NCBI GenBank assembly: GCA_024305405.1
Contig: JAKNDB010000070.1
Coordinates: 124,001-188,000, forward strand
DNA: 64,000 nt
Reading direction: 5' to 3'
Source of the DNA: Dirofilaria immitis
Taxonomy: Eukaryota > Nematoda > Chromadorea > Rhabditida > Onchocercidae
In this document: positions 39,857 through 52,400 of the stretch, piece by piece
Position numbering within the stretch: the first letter of the stretch is position 1
Layout: every line of letters begins with the position of its first letter
Program-made: the position numbers and the translations under genes
The notes under the pieces: generated by a model
Database searches by the model: none
Told to the model about the DNA's origin: nothing
What the model saw: the letters and a program-made list of their open reading frames with translations, nothing else

Positions 39857-42281
39857 ATGACAGAAATACCATCAAATACTGCTAATCATCAGCGTCTTGC
39901 AGAAATGTTTGTACATTTAACACCGCTTGGTGCTAGAATACCATATGAGTAAGTTGGGGGTTTTTTGTTAAAAGTTTAATGAATATGTATTTGATTCGAA
40001 AATATTTCGTGTTACCGTTATTTTCACTGATAATCTTGTGATTGATTTATTTCCTTGTATTCATGTTATCATGTAACACGTCTTCATGTATTTTGCAAGA
40101 TAGATTTATTGATTTCTTGTATTCCGCTTTTCTTTCTCTATGTTTTTCATTTAGTATTTGCTTTGACAATCAACAGAATATCTGGATAGCAGCCAAAGGA
40201 GGATTATTCAAAATTGATCGATTTGGTGAACTTCTTTTCAAGAAAAAATGATTTTGCAAAGAAAGCTGAGCCATTTTGTCAAGTGTCATTTTATGAAAGC
40301 AAAGTGAGACTTATTTCTATCTAAACTTTATTATTAGAATCATTAGCATAGTCATATCATTCATTTATGAATTGTTGGTAGTGATCTGTTTTATAGCATA
40401 TAATAGATAATTATACGGAAGAAGCGTCGAAAGCATTCTTGATCATCGTCATTGCAGATAGTTTATGCTTATTCGGAATATATGTCAGGTTTAACATTGC
40501 TCAAAATATTAACATTGAATGGTGAAACGATCAGCGAACAATTTATTGATGGTAGAATACAAAGCTTAAGCATGAATGACGCCGGTGAAATGTTTTTAAC
40601 CAAACGAGTACAGGGCAATGATTCGGTTATCTACAGGTATATCAGAAAACAGCGAAATTGATATTCATTGCTTAATTGAGGATTCTTTCTTCCTAAAAAA
40701 AAATCGAGAATTTTCAGTTGTGTCTGATATATTGCTATCTACCTTTATAGTTCGGATATTTCTTGTCCAAGTTGTTGGAGTGAAGTAATCTGCGAAGATG
40801 AATACGTCTTTCAAACAGCATGTGCTATATCCGGTGATCTCTTAGTCGCCTCAACCTGTACTTTACCTATCAATATGTATTCCAGGTCTTTTATCCTTTA
40901 TTTATGCAATTATTGATTTTATTTCCAAATAAATCATATTATTTCACTATTATCGGAAACTATTTTAGCAAGTTTGTCTAACTTCGAACTTAGATTAAAT
41001 GGTAAAATTTTAGTTATTTCTAATTGCTCAAATCTCTTTTGCCCAATTTTCCGTATTTTCGAATCAAAAACTTATTTTAACTTTTTCTTTTCTGACGTAC
41101 TTGCAGTAATTATATAAAAAGCCCTTTGATTATATGACATATGTGACTAATTTTGATATGCAGAAAAATTGAATCGATGGTTTTGTAGAATTCTTTAGTT
41201 AGTATAATCTTAATTCATTGTAGACAATTCCTTCGACTAATCAATGTAACAGAAGGAAAGGTGATCAAAAGTTTTAGCAAGGAGGGAAAAGAAAATGGAC
41301 AAATTTTTTTCCTCTTTCAATACAGAAGTTAGTTGGTTTGCTTTTAAATATTTAACTTGCATCTCTTTTCGTGCGATTTGTTTTTTTATCTTTGTGGGTA
41401 TTTTAAATATTTTAATAGGTATTGATTAATAAGTTGAAATACTAGCTTAGTTCTTCAGACTGATTATGTCGCTACTCATCAAAGAGTAATCAGTGTTATA
41501 ATGAATTTGAAAAATCAATTCCAAATATAATAGAATTTCACTCTTTTAAATTCAATTTAATTTTTATAGAAGATATAATTTACTTGGATTCTTTACTGTA
41601 ATTTGTTCTACGAAAATGCATATAAAACAAAGAAAAGTAATTTTGTCTTAAGGAAAGACAGGAATCCAGAGAGCTTTGTTCTTGAAATGATAGTTTTTGT
41701 AAGCCGAAACATTCTTGCTTTTACTAGAAATAAATAACATTAAAATAAATAATATTATTGAAATATAATATGTTATTGAAACAAAAGAATATGCGCACAA
41801 ATTATTTACGTCTACAGGATTATTAATTTTATTAATTATCATTTACTACTTATCTTTTCAGGTACAAAAATGACATTCTTGTTCTGGACAAAACAGGTCG
41901 TATCCAGCAATTTACACAAGATGGAGAGTTTATTCGCGTGGCTGCAAAAATTGATGCATATTTGGGCAATGCCTTCGTTGTTGATGAGGATATGGCTCTT
42001 ATAGCTTGCTCAGGGATTGTGCTTGATAAAGTATGTTTTTAAAAGATTTGCTGAATTTTAGACTTTGTAATTGCTTTTATTCATTGCATATTCGTGTAGT
42101 TATGCATTTAGTCAAAATGCATACTTGCCAGTGACATTCTTCATCATTTTATGTTTTTATTTTCGAACCATTTTTTTACTTGCAGGAAAACCAAACAATT
42201 TGTGATGATTGGTTGGAAAAAGTTCCACTAGATGGTACTATTTGGTCACCTGATCCAGATTCTAGTGATAAAAGGGAATAA
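39857..42281 (+). CDS. NHL-like beta-propeller protein
   Basis: Predicted beta-propeller of about 310 residues with no RING, B-box or membrane segment. Exons: 39,857-39,948 (from ATG), 40,155-40,303 (NIWIAAKGGLFKIDRFG), 40,458-40,636, 40,751-40,885 (SCPSCWSEVICED), 41,224-about 41,328, 41,862-42,030 (DILVLDKTGRIQQFTQDGEF), 42,186-42,281. The blades WIAAKGGLFKID and ILVLDKTGRIQQF look like NHL-type strands (a turn, then RI..F..DG). Six joins are in phase. Reading frame breaks at an A run (40,243-40,248) and a T run (41,304-41,310), each fixable by one base. No named orthologue is recognised. It could be a nematode-specific propeller. The start ATG follows a purine-rich leader. Confidence 0.6.
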
Positions 42282-43488
42282 AATTTTGCTAGTCATTTTC
42301 AAGTAAGTTGTGAAAGCAATAAAGATTAGCTTCTTTATCTTGTCCCACTAAGAAGTTGTCTGGACAAAATTATTCAGTGACTATTTAGTAGGCTAGAGTC
42401 TCTTTCATTATCCGAATAAGCCAGACAAATCACTCCACCAACTAAGAGCGGCCATAACCGTGTTTAGTAATGTGTCCTTGTTATATTTGTCTATGTAGGA
42501 TTCTATAATGGTGATTGCCTGTAGATTATATCTAATGTCGCAATATTCACTTAAATTCTTTGCTGAACAATTTGTTTATATGCCTAATTTATATACAGAG
42601 AATGATTATCGTTTATCCCTATTTCACGCCTCTTATATTTACTTATTTATTCTTTTATTTACCATCATGTTAGATCAAAACTTTTGTAATTGCATTTGTG
42701 TTCCATAATTGCAATTGTGAGTTTTTGAAGTACCAGAGCAATTCATAAATAAATTTAAAAAGTTTCCTAGGCAGAATTTTATATTTCTTTATTTAAGAAA
42801 AGAATTGTATGCTTGTATGCTGTGTATCACTCATTCCCTATTGTTTGAGGTTGTTCAGTTTTCTTACGTTCGCTTTTTAGTCTGGAATCTATTCTAACAT
42901 AACCTTAGTTTTCTAAGCCTGCTTAGTGCGTTATCATTGTATTTTAAAGGTATATGTACAAGTTACATTCATGATTCTGAGATTTCTCGTTTTATATGAT
43001 CCCATTACCTAGGTCATTTAGATTTGAAATTAGCATTTTCTTCGCGATTCCATAAATTTAAATAATAATTATTAAGAATGTCCACTTATTCATTATAGCA
43101 AATACTTGGTTAATTAAATATCATTTGACTAAGCCATTTCTCCATGTTTCCAGTTGAGAAAAAATGGTAACATGTGTTAATTTGATGTAACTTTGTTCTT
43201 TCAAATGTTATTATAAATTTTGCTAATTTGAATAATGTTATCAATGAATTCATTTCACTATAAATATTTCGAAATACAACCCGTTTGTAGAATTCCGTTC
43301 CAATATAATAAAAAAGATCGTGAAGCAATATTACTATCACAGCATCATTAAAAAAAATGATCACTTTTTCGCTTATAAATAAGAATGTCCTTTGCTTTTT
43401 CGTTTGATCTGATTCACATTATTTCACTACTTCTGTTTGCTTATTTTTAATCTTGAAAGAATTCGTTATTTCTAGTATTCGTCCATTA
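42282..43488. other. Convergent intergenic region
   Basis: 3' ends of the beta-propeller gene (+) and the cystine-knot gene (-) face each other across 1.2 kb. ORFs at 42,508-42,708 (+) and 43,110-43,364 (-) show no family signature and are of chance length. Nothing else is seen. Confidence 0.45.
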
Positions 43489-46400
43489 TCATGGCTTCAA
43501 AGCACTCAGGAATAGTGATCCTGTATCAAGTTGACATTCACAAGATGTTGGAACTTGAATATACTCATACTGCCATTCTTGACAATTTTCACTTCCATTA
43601 TTACGTAACACTTTGAATGTGAGCGTATGCATATAACATGTACCATGAGCTGAAATTAATTTTAGTATTAAAAATAACCAAAATTCAGTTATTTCAACCA
43701 AAAACAATTCAAAATTGAAAGTACGAAAGAAAAGGTGAAATGTTACAAATCAAATCCAACTAATTGTATATTTTTAAGAATCATTTTTAATAATACATTC
43801 CAAATACTTAAATAACTATTCGGTGTTATTTATTGCCTCTCTCTTTATTAGAAAACTATCAGATGTTTTAATGCAAGAAATAATCGAAATAGTGTAAAGT
43901 AAATCTTCGGAAAAACTAAATTTGCTAATTGTTTTTGCAAATCTATCTAAAATTATATAGGTTTATTTTAATTTATATTTGAATCATACCTTGTGTTGAA
44001 ATTTTATCAAAAATACATTTGGATTTTTGACTTTCACATCTTATCGCATTGATAAATCGTGGGAAGCACATTTTGCCAAGCATATATACACCGTGGCAAG
44101 ATGTACATAATTTGCTATGCTCTTCGAATTCTTCGGTACCTTGCGGGATACAATCTCCAATCGGTATAAACATTCCTGAAAAGTTGTCATTCACCATTTA
44201 ATCCATGCTTCTTTAGTATAATGCCATGTCAAAAAGCTATGGCGATAAGCTAATTATTAAATAATTAACTTTTAAAAAAACTCTGAATAATATTTGATTA
44301 TTTTACGTAAATTTTCATGTTTCAAGAATCAATGTTCACAAAAATTTACAATTCATAATTTTTGGAAATAAATTACAATTTTAGTGAAATAAAGTCATAA
44401 TAAGCTACGTAAACAAGTATGTAAATGGATAAATCATATTTTTAATTGTATATGAATTAATGCAATATTCTAAATGATAATAGAATTTCAGCTAATTTAA
44501 AATTTAACTTCAAAATTCAAATATTTTTACTAAACTAAATATTTACCTAATTGACAGTTGGTTAGTGTTGATTCCATTGAAAAATCAGCATTGATTATGC
44601 GCGATTGAGAATCATCCAAAAATGGTACACTTAATAAAAGCGTATCATTTTTCTCCTTTGCTAGAGCTTCATTTATTTTCCAAATGATATTTTGACACAA
44701 AGCATTGCATTTGAATGATATGCTGATATCCTGAAACTATTTAATTAAATACCATTCTTGATTATTATGAGTGCAATGATTAAGTGATATGATCATTCAA
44801 TATATTTTAAAATAAATATTAAGATGAAATAAAAACAATACTCATTAAGCAATGTTTGTCAAATTGGAAATAACATTTTAATATTTCCTTTTAAAAAGTT
44901 TTCAATACCGTCTTTATTCAAAATTTTGCATACAGTAGTCATTATTCTATTGCGTTAGAGAGAAAAAAGATAGAGGAAAAAAATGGGATGAAAATAATTG
45001 CAAATAAAAATAATTTCATCAACTAATGCATGTAACTTGAACATATTACAGTATTAATAATTGTGACAGACGAAAAGAAATACTGATTCAACTAACCTCA
45101 ACATCGGATAGAAAACTATCATATTGCGGTAAATCAAAGTAATCAAATTTAGTTTGAAAAAATTCTCATAAGAGCGAGCAAAATTACGACCCGCTTCTTC
45201 TGGATTGTTCGCCATAAACCATTGATTAAGCATTCCTGCTCGTTCTAGTAATTGATAAAGATATTTCTCACTATATCGGATGCATCGTTTCATATCTTTC
45301 AATGATCGTCTAAAGAGAAGTAAGAAATATAAGTAAAAGTCAAAGTAAAGAGTTACAAAACTTGCGTGTTTAATAATTGTTAACCACTGAACTTTCAGGT
45401 TTACATTTCCATTTTAATTTTTAATTTTTGTATATTTTCCATAAAATGAAAATTAAAATTCAAAAAAAAATTTCTTTTAATTAGATAAATTAAAATTTTA
45501 ACATTTTACAGAAGTGAATAACCTATGAGAATGATAATTTATTCTTGATTTCTTTAGCTTAGTATGGTTTTCAACTGATGGAATGATAAATTCTTCAGCT
45601 TCTTCATAATCATGGTGTTTATCGTCATTGCCAACTTCCTTGAAATAAATTATTCAACTAAAATGATGTAAAGATAAAATTTATCAACTTTTTCATAAAT
45701 CTATATTATCAATATTATCTATTATTCAATATATTAAAAATATATTACCAATATATATTACAAATGAAGAAGAGTATACACAATCCTAAAATATATAAGA
45801 CCGAAAATTTAGGTTAATTATCTGAAATGATCAATGGCTAAAAACAAATTTAGTACAAAAGAAAAATAAGCACAGTCATTAATATCTATGTTATAATAAT
45901 AAATAATACAATACTTGTTCAGCACTTTCGAATACAATTTTTTCTATATTTGAAAAATTTCCACCAAAGCCTTCATGAGTAATGTTTGTCGATGATAATC
46001 CTGAGGAGACCAATTTAAATATTAAGAATAAGTCATAACTCTTCCTCAAACACTTAATAATTTTAAAATAAGTATAATTAATTTTAAAAATGAAATGGCG
46101 TCAGAAAGCATAATTATTACTACAATTTTGAAAAGGATGTATTCAAATATAATTTGAAAATCTTCGACCATTTCGCCTAAACTATTTATAAACTTTTTAG
46201 TTTTCTTTTTTAAATCTTCGAAAGATTACGAAAGATACTCGAAATAATTAACCTTTCGAATGTTAATGAGTTCATCACTGTCATAAACGATTAAGAAAAG
46301 AATTATCTTGACTAACTTATGAAAATGCTTTAGCTTGAATTTTTAAACCCGATCTTCACAGTACAGGAGAAAATATATATATTATATACAAAATATAACT

Positions 46401-46833
46401 TGCCTGTATTATTTGTTGCTTCATTGCCAAAATTCAAATTTCTTTTATCGTGATGTAACGATGATAATGTAAAAGAAAACGACCTGGGACCTGATAAAAT
46501 TATTAAAACCCAAAATAGAAGCTGAAAGTATTTATTATAACTAGAATGATTAAAATTCAGTTTTTCTTGCCTCTAATATATTACTGTTAACGACTGTTGC
46601 TAATAACAGTAATCTACTGATAACCATTTCACAGTAATATTATTTGTTTAATCAATAATAATAGTATGATATCCTTTGCATCAAAATCTATTATCGTAAG
46701 AAAAAAATAATTCATAAACTAAGCATTCAAATTTAAAACTGCTTATCATCTTCATTAATTATAACAAATAAATAAAATTATCAAAATGATACACAAATAC
46801 CTGCCATGAGGAAATTGCTAATGCAATAGCCAT
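43489..46833 (-). CDS. Secreted cystine-knot protein, Trunk/PTTH-like
   Basis: Predicted secreted ligand. The ATG at 46,833 opens a signal peptide split by an intron (MAIALAISSWQ, then LLFWVLIILSGP at about 46,507-46,392). A polar pro-region follows with several Asn-glycosylation sites (exons at about 45,997-45,915, 45,643-45,520, 45,305-45,110), containing a helical patch LYQLLERAGMLNQWF. The exon at about 44,731-44,546 starts the cysteine-rich part. Exons 44,175-43,990 and 43,649-43,489 give the knot: CTSC, LGKMCFPRFINAIRC, KC, GTCY, TFKVLR, EWQYEYIQVPTSCEC. The order C-x-x-C, LG, PRFI, C, C, C, x-VL-x, W, V-x-x-x-C-x-C matches arthropod PTTH and Trunk, ligands of the Torso receptor tyrosine kinase. 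Noggin- or Spaetzle-type knots are the alternatives. One frame break sits at an A run, 45,157-45,162. Domain type fairly sure; subfamily inferred. Confidence 0.65.
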
Positions 46834-48048
46834 TGTTGTTGCTCACATTTGTCCAATTTCAATTCCTCATTTTAATCATTTGTAAAGTGCAGTATTGTTT
46901 GTAATAATAGCGATAGGAAGCGTAATAATAATAAATATTCAAGCGAAACAAAGCGATCCTTCGAGATTTGTTCCTTTGTAAAAAGTTAATTTAGCAAAAT
47001 AAAAAATGAAAAATAAGAAAGAAAGAAGATTACTGATATCAAAGATCGATAAACAAAAGATTTGTTTGTTTAATTATTGATATGCTAAGTAAACAAACAG
47101 AAAAATTGTAACGAATAATAACTAATTATGTAACAGTAGAAGATATATATACCTTTATATATATACATACAGGAAGAATTTTTCTCATTTCTTTCGTTTA
47201 TTATTTTTCTTTTTTGATTTGTTTATAAATGGCAATCAATAGCAATAAATAATAATAATAATTGGAAGAAAATGTCAGGAGAGAGAAGTAAATGTATTTT
47301 TAGAAGGACAAACTCTCAAGATAAAACTAGATTTTTGTTTTATTGATTTACTAAATCATTTCTCAAAAATTCTTTTTATCTTCTCTTTCTTTCTTTCTTC
47401 ACATTTATTCTTAGCTGATGAAAATATGACAATATTCCTTGCAAAATTTCCAGTTTTTCGATCTTAATATATACATTTTCTTCATTTCATATTTGCTATT
47501 TCTTTTTTCTCATGTAGACACAAATGATATTAATTTTGTTGTTGTAATAGAAATAGTTGTAAAAGTAGTCGCTATTGAAACTGGTTATGTAGAAAGATTT
47601 TGTTAAAAAGGAGAAAGGGAAGGAAAAAGAAAAATTAATAAAAATACAGAAAAAGATATATATCTTTATAAATATATGTATATTATTATGATAATTTTTA
47701 GTTAATTTTGATAGAGATTTGGATTTCAATGGTTAGATTAAATTTTCTTTTAAAAATATGATATAAATAATAAATAATTCAATGTTGCTACAGCAAGCAA
47801 TTTATAGCAATATTAAATTATTCGCTATTTTTAGATAAATTTCGAGAAATTTAAATTCAATAATATTTCTTAAAAAATTATACGAACTATGAAAATTTTA
47901 AATTGAATAATAATTAGAAAGGAAAGGAAAAAAATTATAATTGGTACTAAATTCTTAAATTCAAGTAATATTCTCTACTATACGATATAGTGCAAAATAT
48001 GCTGGTCAAAATTAAATATTTTTAAAACTTCCCTAAATCATTTTTCTA
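46834..48048. other. Spacer upstream of the cystine-knot gene
   Basis: AT-rich DNA with no supported exon. The ORF at 47,496-47,729 (-) is a Phe/Ile/Tyr-rich chance reading of an A-rich strand. Any promoter of the cystine-knot gene should lie at its left edge. Confidence 0.4.
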
Positions 48049-48714
48049 TTAAACTATCCTTTGATCACCTTTCGGTATGATCAACTTCGCCAATTGATTC
48101 CAGCGATTCTCTAAGGATATCGTAGTCTCGTTGTCACTTTTTAATATCATAACTTGATCTTCTATTTCCATCGCCTTATCTTTTCGTACAATAACTTCGT
48201 CCATTGATCCCATAGAATCGTTTAATTGCAGCACAATTTGATCTTCCACTTCCATAGCTTCATACTTGCTTTGCATATCTTCTATTAATCTCATAGCTTG
48301 ATCTACTGATATCGTATCTTCCCCTGATAATATCATGACTGCATGCATTGGTATCATATTATTATCATCCGTTGATATCATGATTTCGTCTTTCTCTTCC
48401 ACCGCCCAATTTTTTGATGCCACGATTTCTTCAACCGATTCCATAGTTTCGTCTACTGAAAATATCGCATCTTTTCTTGCAGATGTCATATTCTGGTCTA
48501 CTAATATCACACCCTTATCAATTACCATATCTTCATCTATTGATATTATGCTCTTATCATTTGATACTCTATCATAATCTACTGATCCAGTTTTTTTACC
48601 CTCATCTTTCGCCATCATACCTTCATCATCTTCTAGCATCATAATTTCGTGTCTTATATCTTTCGATACCACAGTTTTATCTTTTATATCAACTGGTATC
48701 ATAAATTGACCCAT
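48049..48714 (-). CDS. Acidic intronless repeat protein (orphan)
   Basis: One uninterrupted ORF of about 221 codons from the ATG at 48,714, with an in-frame stop just upstream. Its length cannot be chance in this AT-rich DNA. The protein is acidic (Asp/Glu about a quarter), Met- and Ile/Val-rich, with no signal peptide, cysteines or membrane span. It is built of degenerate units of about 13-18 residues, such as SIDEDMVIDKGVILVDQNM and IFSVDETMESVEEI. A longer unit repeats near the C-terminus: EAMEVEDQIVLQLNDSM then KAMEIEDQVMILKSDN. No family is recognised. It lies between the head of the cystine-knot gene and the MEMO1 gene. The base composition is clearly richer in G+C than the flanks, as for coding sequence. 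It could be a single exon of a larger gene, a retrocopy, or a lineage-specific repeat protein. Confidence 0.6.
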   Translation of the reverse strand: MGQFMIPVDIKDKTVVSKDIRHEIMMLEDDEGMMAKDEGKKTGSVDYDRVSNDKSIISIDEDMVIDKGVILVDQNMTSARKDAIFSVDETMESVEEIVASKNWAVEEKDEIMISTDDNNMIPMHAVMILSGEDTISVDQAMRLIEDMQSKYEAMEVEDQIVLQLNDSMGSMDEVIVRKDKAMEIEDQVMILKSDNETTISLENRWNQLAKLIIPKGDQRIV

Positions 48715-48723
48715 TGATATCAC

Positions 48724-49460
48724 AATTCAATCTATCTCTCCTATAATCTTTATCCTTACTATCACGTTCACAACGTGAGACCACAAATCGACACGCTTCG
48801 TAAAAAAAGCCTCAAAAATACAAAAAGTATTCAGAAATTTGAATAACATTGATGCAACTTCCCTCCATCGCTCTCTAACAACCTTGTTTTGAAGTGTACG
48901 TTATTTTTATCATACTATTCCTTCTAACTCTCATTTCACTAACATAATTCTATGCTACAACACTTTTGTTGCATTCTCTGATTATACAACAATAAATTTT
49001 GTTGATCATTTTACTAGCTATATAGTTTGTTGATAACTTAGATAAATTGTTGCCTTGTCTAAATTGTTATATTGGTTCGAATATAAAATTATTTTTACTA
49101 AAATGTTTCATATTAAGAGTTCAAAGATCATATTAATGAAAAAAAAGAGAGAGAACTTTTTAGTCTTCATATTTTATCTCATCGAGAATTTTATTCATAT
49201 AGATTCATTCATTCTTATTTTTAAAAATTTCCATTAAATTAAGTAATTTTAAAAGATATATGTATAGTGTATTAGATAAAGCATGTTCGTCCAAATAAGT
49301 TTATAGTTGTGTCTTTTTTATGTTAATTTATCGTTCAGATAGACTTTGTAAATGATTGATAATATTGATTTATCACTTAAACATTTCTAAGTGATAAGTA
49401 TATATTTTATTATAGATTTATCACTCAACTACCTTCCTTGCAAATATCCCGATAAAATAA
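48724..49460. other. Upstream region of the MEMO1 gene
   Basis: A bidirectional spacer between the acidic repeat ORF (-) and MEMO1 (+). There is no further exon. The plus-strand ORF at 49,055-49,237 is of chance length. Confidence 0.4.
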
Positions 49461-52400
49461 ATGGCTTCAATCGGCTGTGCTGTAAGAAACGCATCTCACG
49501 CTGGATCCTGGTTTGTTTTTTTCTTCCTCTTTCTCTCCCCCTCTCTCCCTTCTCTCTCTCTCTCTCCTTCATATATATATGATATTTGCGTAACATTACG
49601 TGTAGCAAATATGAACTGAATTGTGTTATTCTATATGTCCTACGATTCAACAATATTTTTGAAAAATAAAATTATTAAGTCAGCATAGTTGGATTTCATT
49701 GTTTATTATTTATTAGGTATACGAATGATCCAAGAGAATTACATCGTGAATTAACAGAATGGCTTAGTGCTGCAGGTTCACGTCAAGCTCAATCAGCACG
49801 TGCTATTATTTCACCGTAAGTGTTATAATTTTATTTAACGCTAGAAAGCTAAACATTTCGCAGTTTTAAATTTGCCATTTTTCGCTTCTGATAAGATTAA
49901 TTAAGTGATGTTTCACTAGTTAAGGTTGTATAATCATCATTATTTCTGATATTTCTGGTATTAAGTTCTTAATTTTAGCGTCTCCTTTCAAAGTCTGTAT
50001 AATTATCATTATTTTCGATATCAGTTATTGATATAGTATGATAATATTAGTAGAATGCTAAAAAATAGCACCAGTATGGATTAATAACAAGTGTAAAGGA
50101 AAGAAATTTGTGCAATATTATGCAAGCAACAAAGTTTTCAATGCAACACTAAGTTGCTTTTCGATTACGATTTCAAGTATGATTAAGTTTTTTTTTAATT
50201 TCAGTATCTCCTTTCCATCATATTGCGTCCTTTAATTTTCTTATCAGTAAATAAGGATGAGATTGATGTTAATAAAAAGAGAACGAAAAAGTATGAAGGA
50301 ATGAAGTTTCGAGGATTGAAACAAAGCAAGTTTACGTTTCGGAATTGAATGTTTTTCAGACATGCCGGCTACTCATACAGCGGCAGGGTTGCAGCTTTTG
50401 CCTTCAAACAAATTGATCCTGAAACTGTGTAAGTGAAAATTCTATTCTAGTTGCAGGACTGCATTATTTTTTAGTTTATTGGTGATAGAAATTGCATGTG
50501 ATATACTTTTAAATCGTTTGCTAATTTAGTTTTTTATTAAGTAAAGATTGCTTCTTACGGTATTTACGACAGCTTTTGCGGTTCTCTCCTTTCCCCTCCT
50601 CAACCCTTCCAGTCGTGTTTTTTTAAATTAGTTTACATATGTATATAAATGTCGTATTAAACTTTAAACTACTGTGGATTTGCTAGTTATTTGATCATTT
50701 GTTACATTTTTAAAAGAGCTACAAGTAATTAGCAGAATGAGAGGAAGCATACAGAAATCGAATTATATGTAAACCTATCCTATTTTTACATCCTATCGTA
50801 GATCAAATAATTGATCTAGAAAACAAATCTTAACCTTATAAAAAATTTTTTTCTGCATACTTAGATCAAATGGTTGATTGTGCAATATTTCTATTCGCAT
50901 CATTTTAATAAAGAATAGATGAATGAAGGTTTCATATTACTAAAAATTTAGAGAAAGAAGCTTGTATAAATTGATTACGAAAAATATTAAATAATATCAG
51001 AACCCTCTTTTTGGAATCTGTACATCATTCTTGTAATTGTTACAGTAGCATTATATTCATATTGGGACCGTCACACGTAATATCGTTGGATACCTGTGCA
51101 TTGTCGACTTGTGCGCGTTATCGTACACCTATAGGTGACCTTCATGTCGATCAGAAAAGTATTTTTTTTCTACTTTTTCCAATAATATATCAAACGTGAG
51201 CAAGATAAATTCCTTAGAGTTAACAGTTGTTTATATGAACTCTAGTCGATTGTTTATTGATGAGAAGCATTTATGAATAAAATGTTTATGCTGAATAAGA
51301 GATGTGCTCATAGATTTCGATATTGGTGATGTAGAAGGACGAAGCTGAAATAATTAAGCCGATCGATCATGGCTACGGTTGATTGAGTCTATCGAAAATA
51401 TCTTATTGGAAAATCTTAACAATCATGTATAGCTTAAAGCGATAGAGATTATAAAGTATTATATCTATTATTTCACATGCTTCATCTTAAATGCTATAAT
51501 TTTTATAGCAAATAAAGAGCTGAAAGAAACTGGAGCTTTTTCACTGATGGATTTGCGTAGTGAAGAAGCGGAACACAGCATTGAAATGCAATTGCCTTAC
51601 ATAGCAAAAATTATGGAAAAGTATGTTTTTATTGGATTGACGAAACTTACAAACAATATCGTTTAGCCTTTTAGTAGATCGAATTTGATGGTTATATGTC
51701 TTTATGTTTTTGAAATTATTAACTAAATTTTTTGTTGCAGGCAGTCAAGGAATAGTTATAGCATTGTACCAGTATTGGTAGGGTCACTTTCACCCTCAAA
51801 ACAAGCCAATTATGGCAAAATATTTAGCAAGTATTTGTCCGACCCAAAGATAGTATTTGTCGTCAGTTCCGACTTTTGTCATTGGGGTATGGCAATTTAA
51901 GGATGATTTTCTTTCTAAATTTAAGTATAAGTGATTATTGACCAATTATAAAGAAATTTAACTTTTAATTAAAGATTTAGTTAAAAAGGGAAAATGGTTT
52001 TGACTTATTTGGTTTATTTATCAATTTATGTATATTTAAAGGAAGTCGATTCCATTTCATGCCACACGATAACAGCATTAACATACCAATATATGAACAA
52101 ATTGCTGCTATGGACAAACAGGTTCCATTTTTTTTTCGGTTTCGTGCAAGAAATTTGTAGCTTCCAATATTTAAAAAGAATGCGAAAAAAAGAAAGGGAA
52201 GATGGGCAAATTAAGTAGGACCTCAAGAGGGTTGAAGGTTAGAGGAAAGAAGAGAATAATTCTTGGTTTAATGTTTTTCGCTATCATGAAATTTGAAATT
52301 ATAATGATGTTTTAAATGCAATTTCAAGATAGCTGTACTTTATAGCAGTTATCTACTCGGTGTTTGCAGGAATGGACGCAATTTCTAGTCTTAATCCAGC

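Noticed and set aside
47496..47729. 77-codon Phe/Ile/Tyr-rich minus-strand ORF
   Set aside because: Its composition follows directly from an A-rich plus strand and its length is within chance. There is no splice context.
48335..48577. 80-codon plus-strand ORF with repeated SST/SID words
   Set aside because: It is antisense to the 221-codon acidic repeat ORF and inherits its repetitiveness.
49391..49653. Arg/Glu-rich and Leu/Ser/Pro-rich ORFs on both strands
   Set aside because: They are translations of the CT microsatellite in MEMO1 intron 1 plus part of its first exon.
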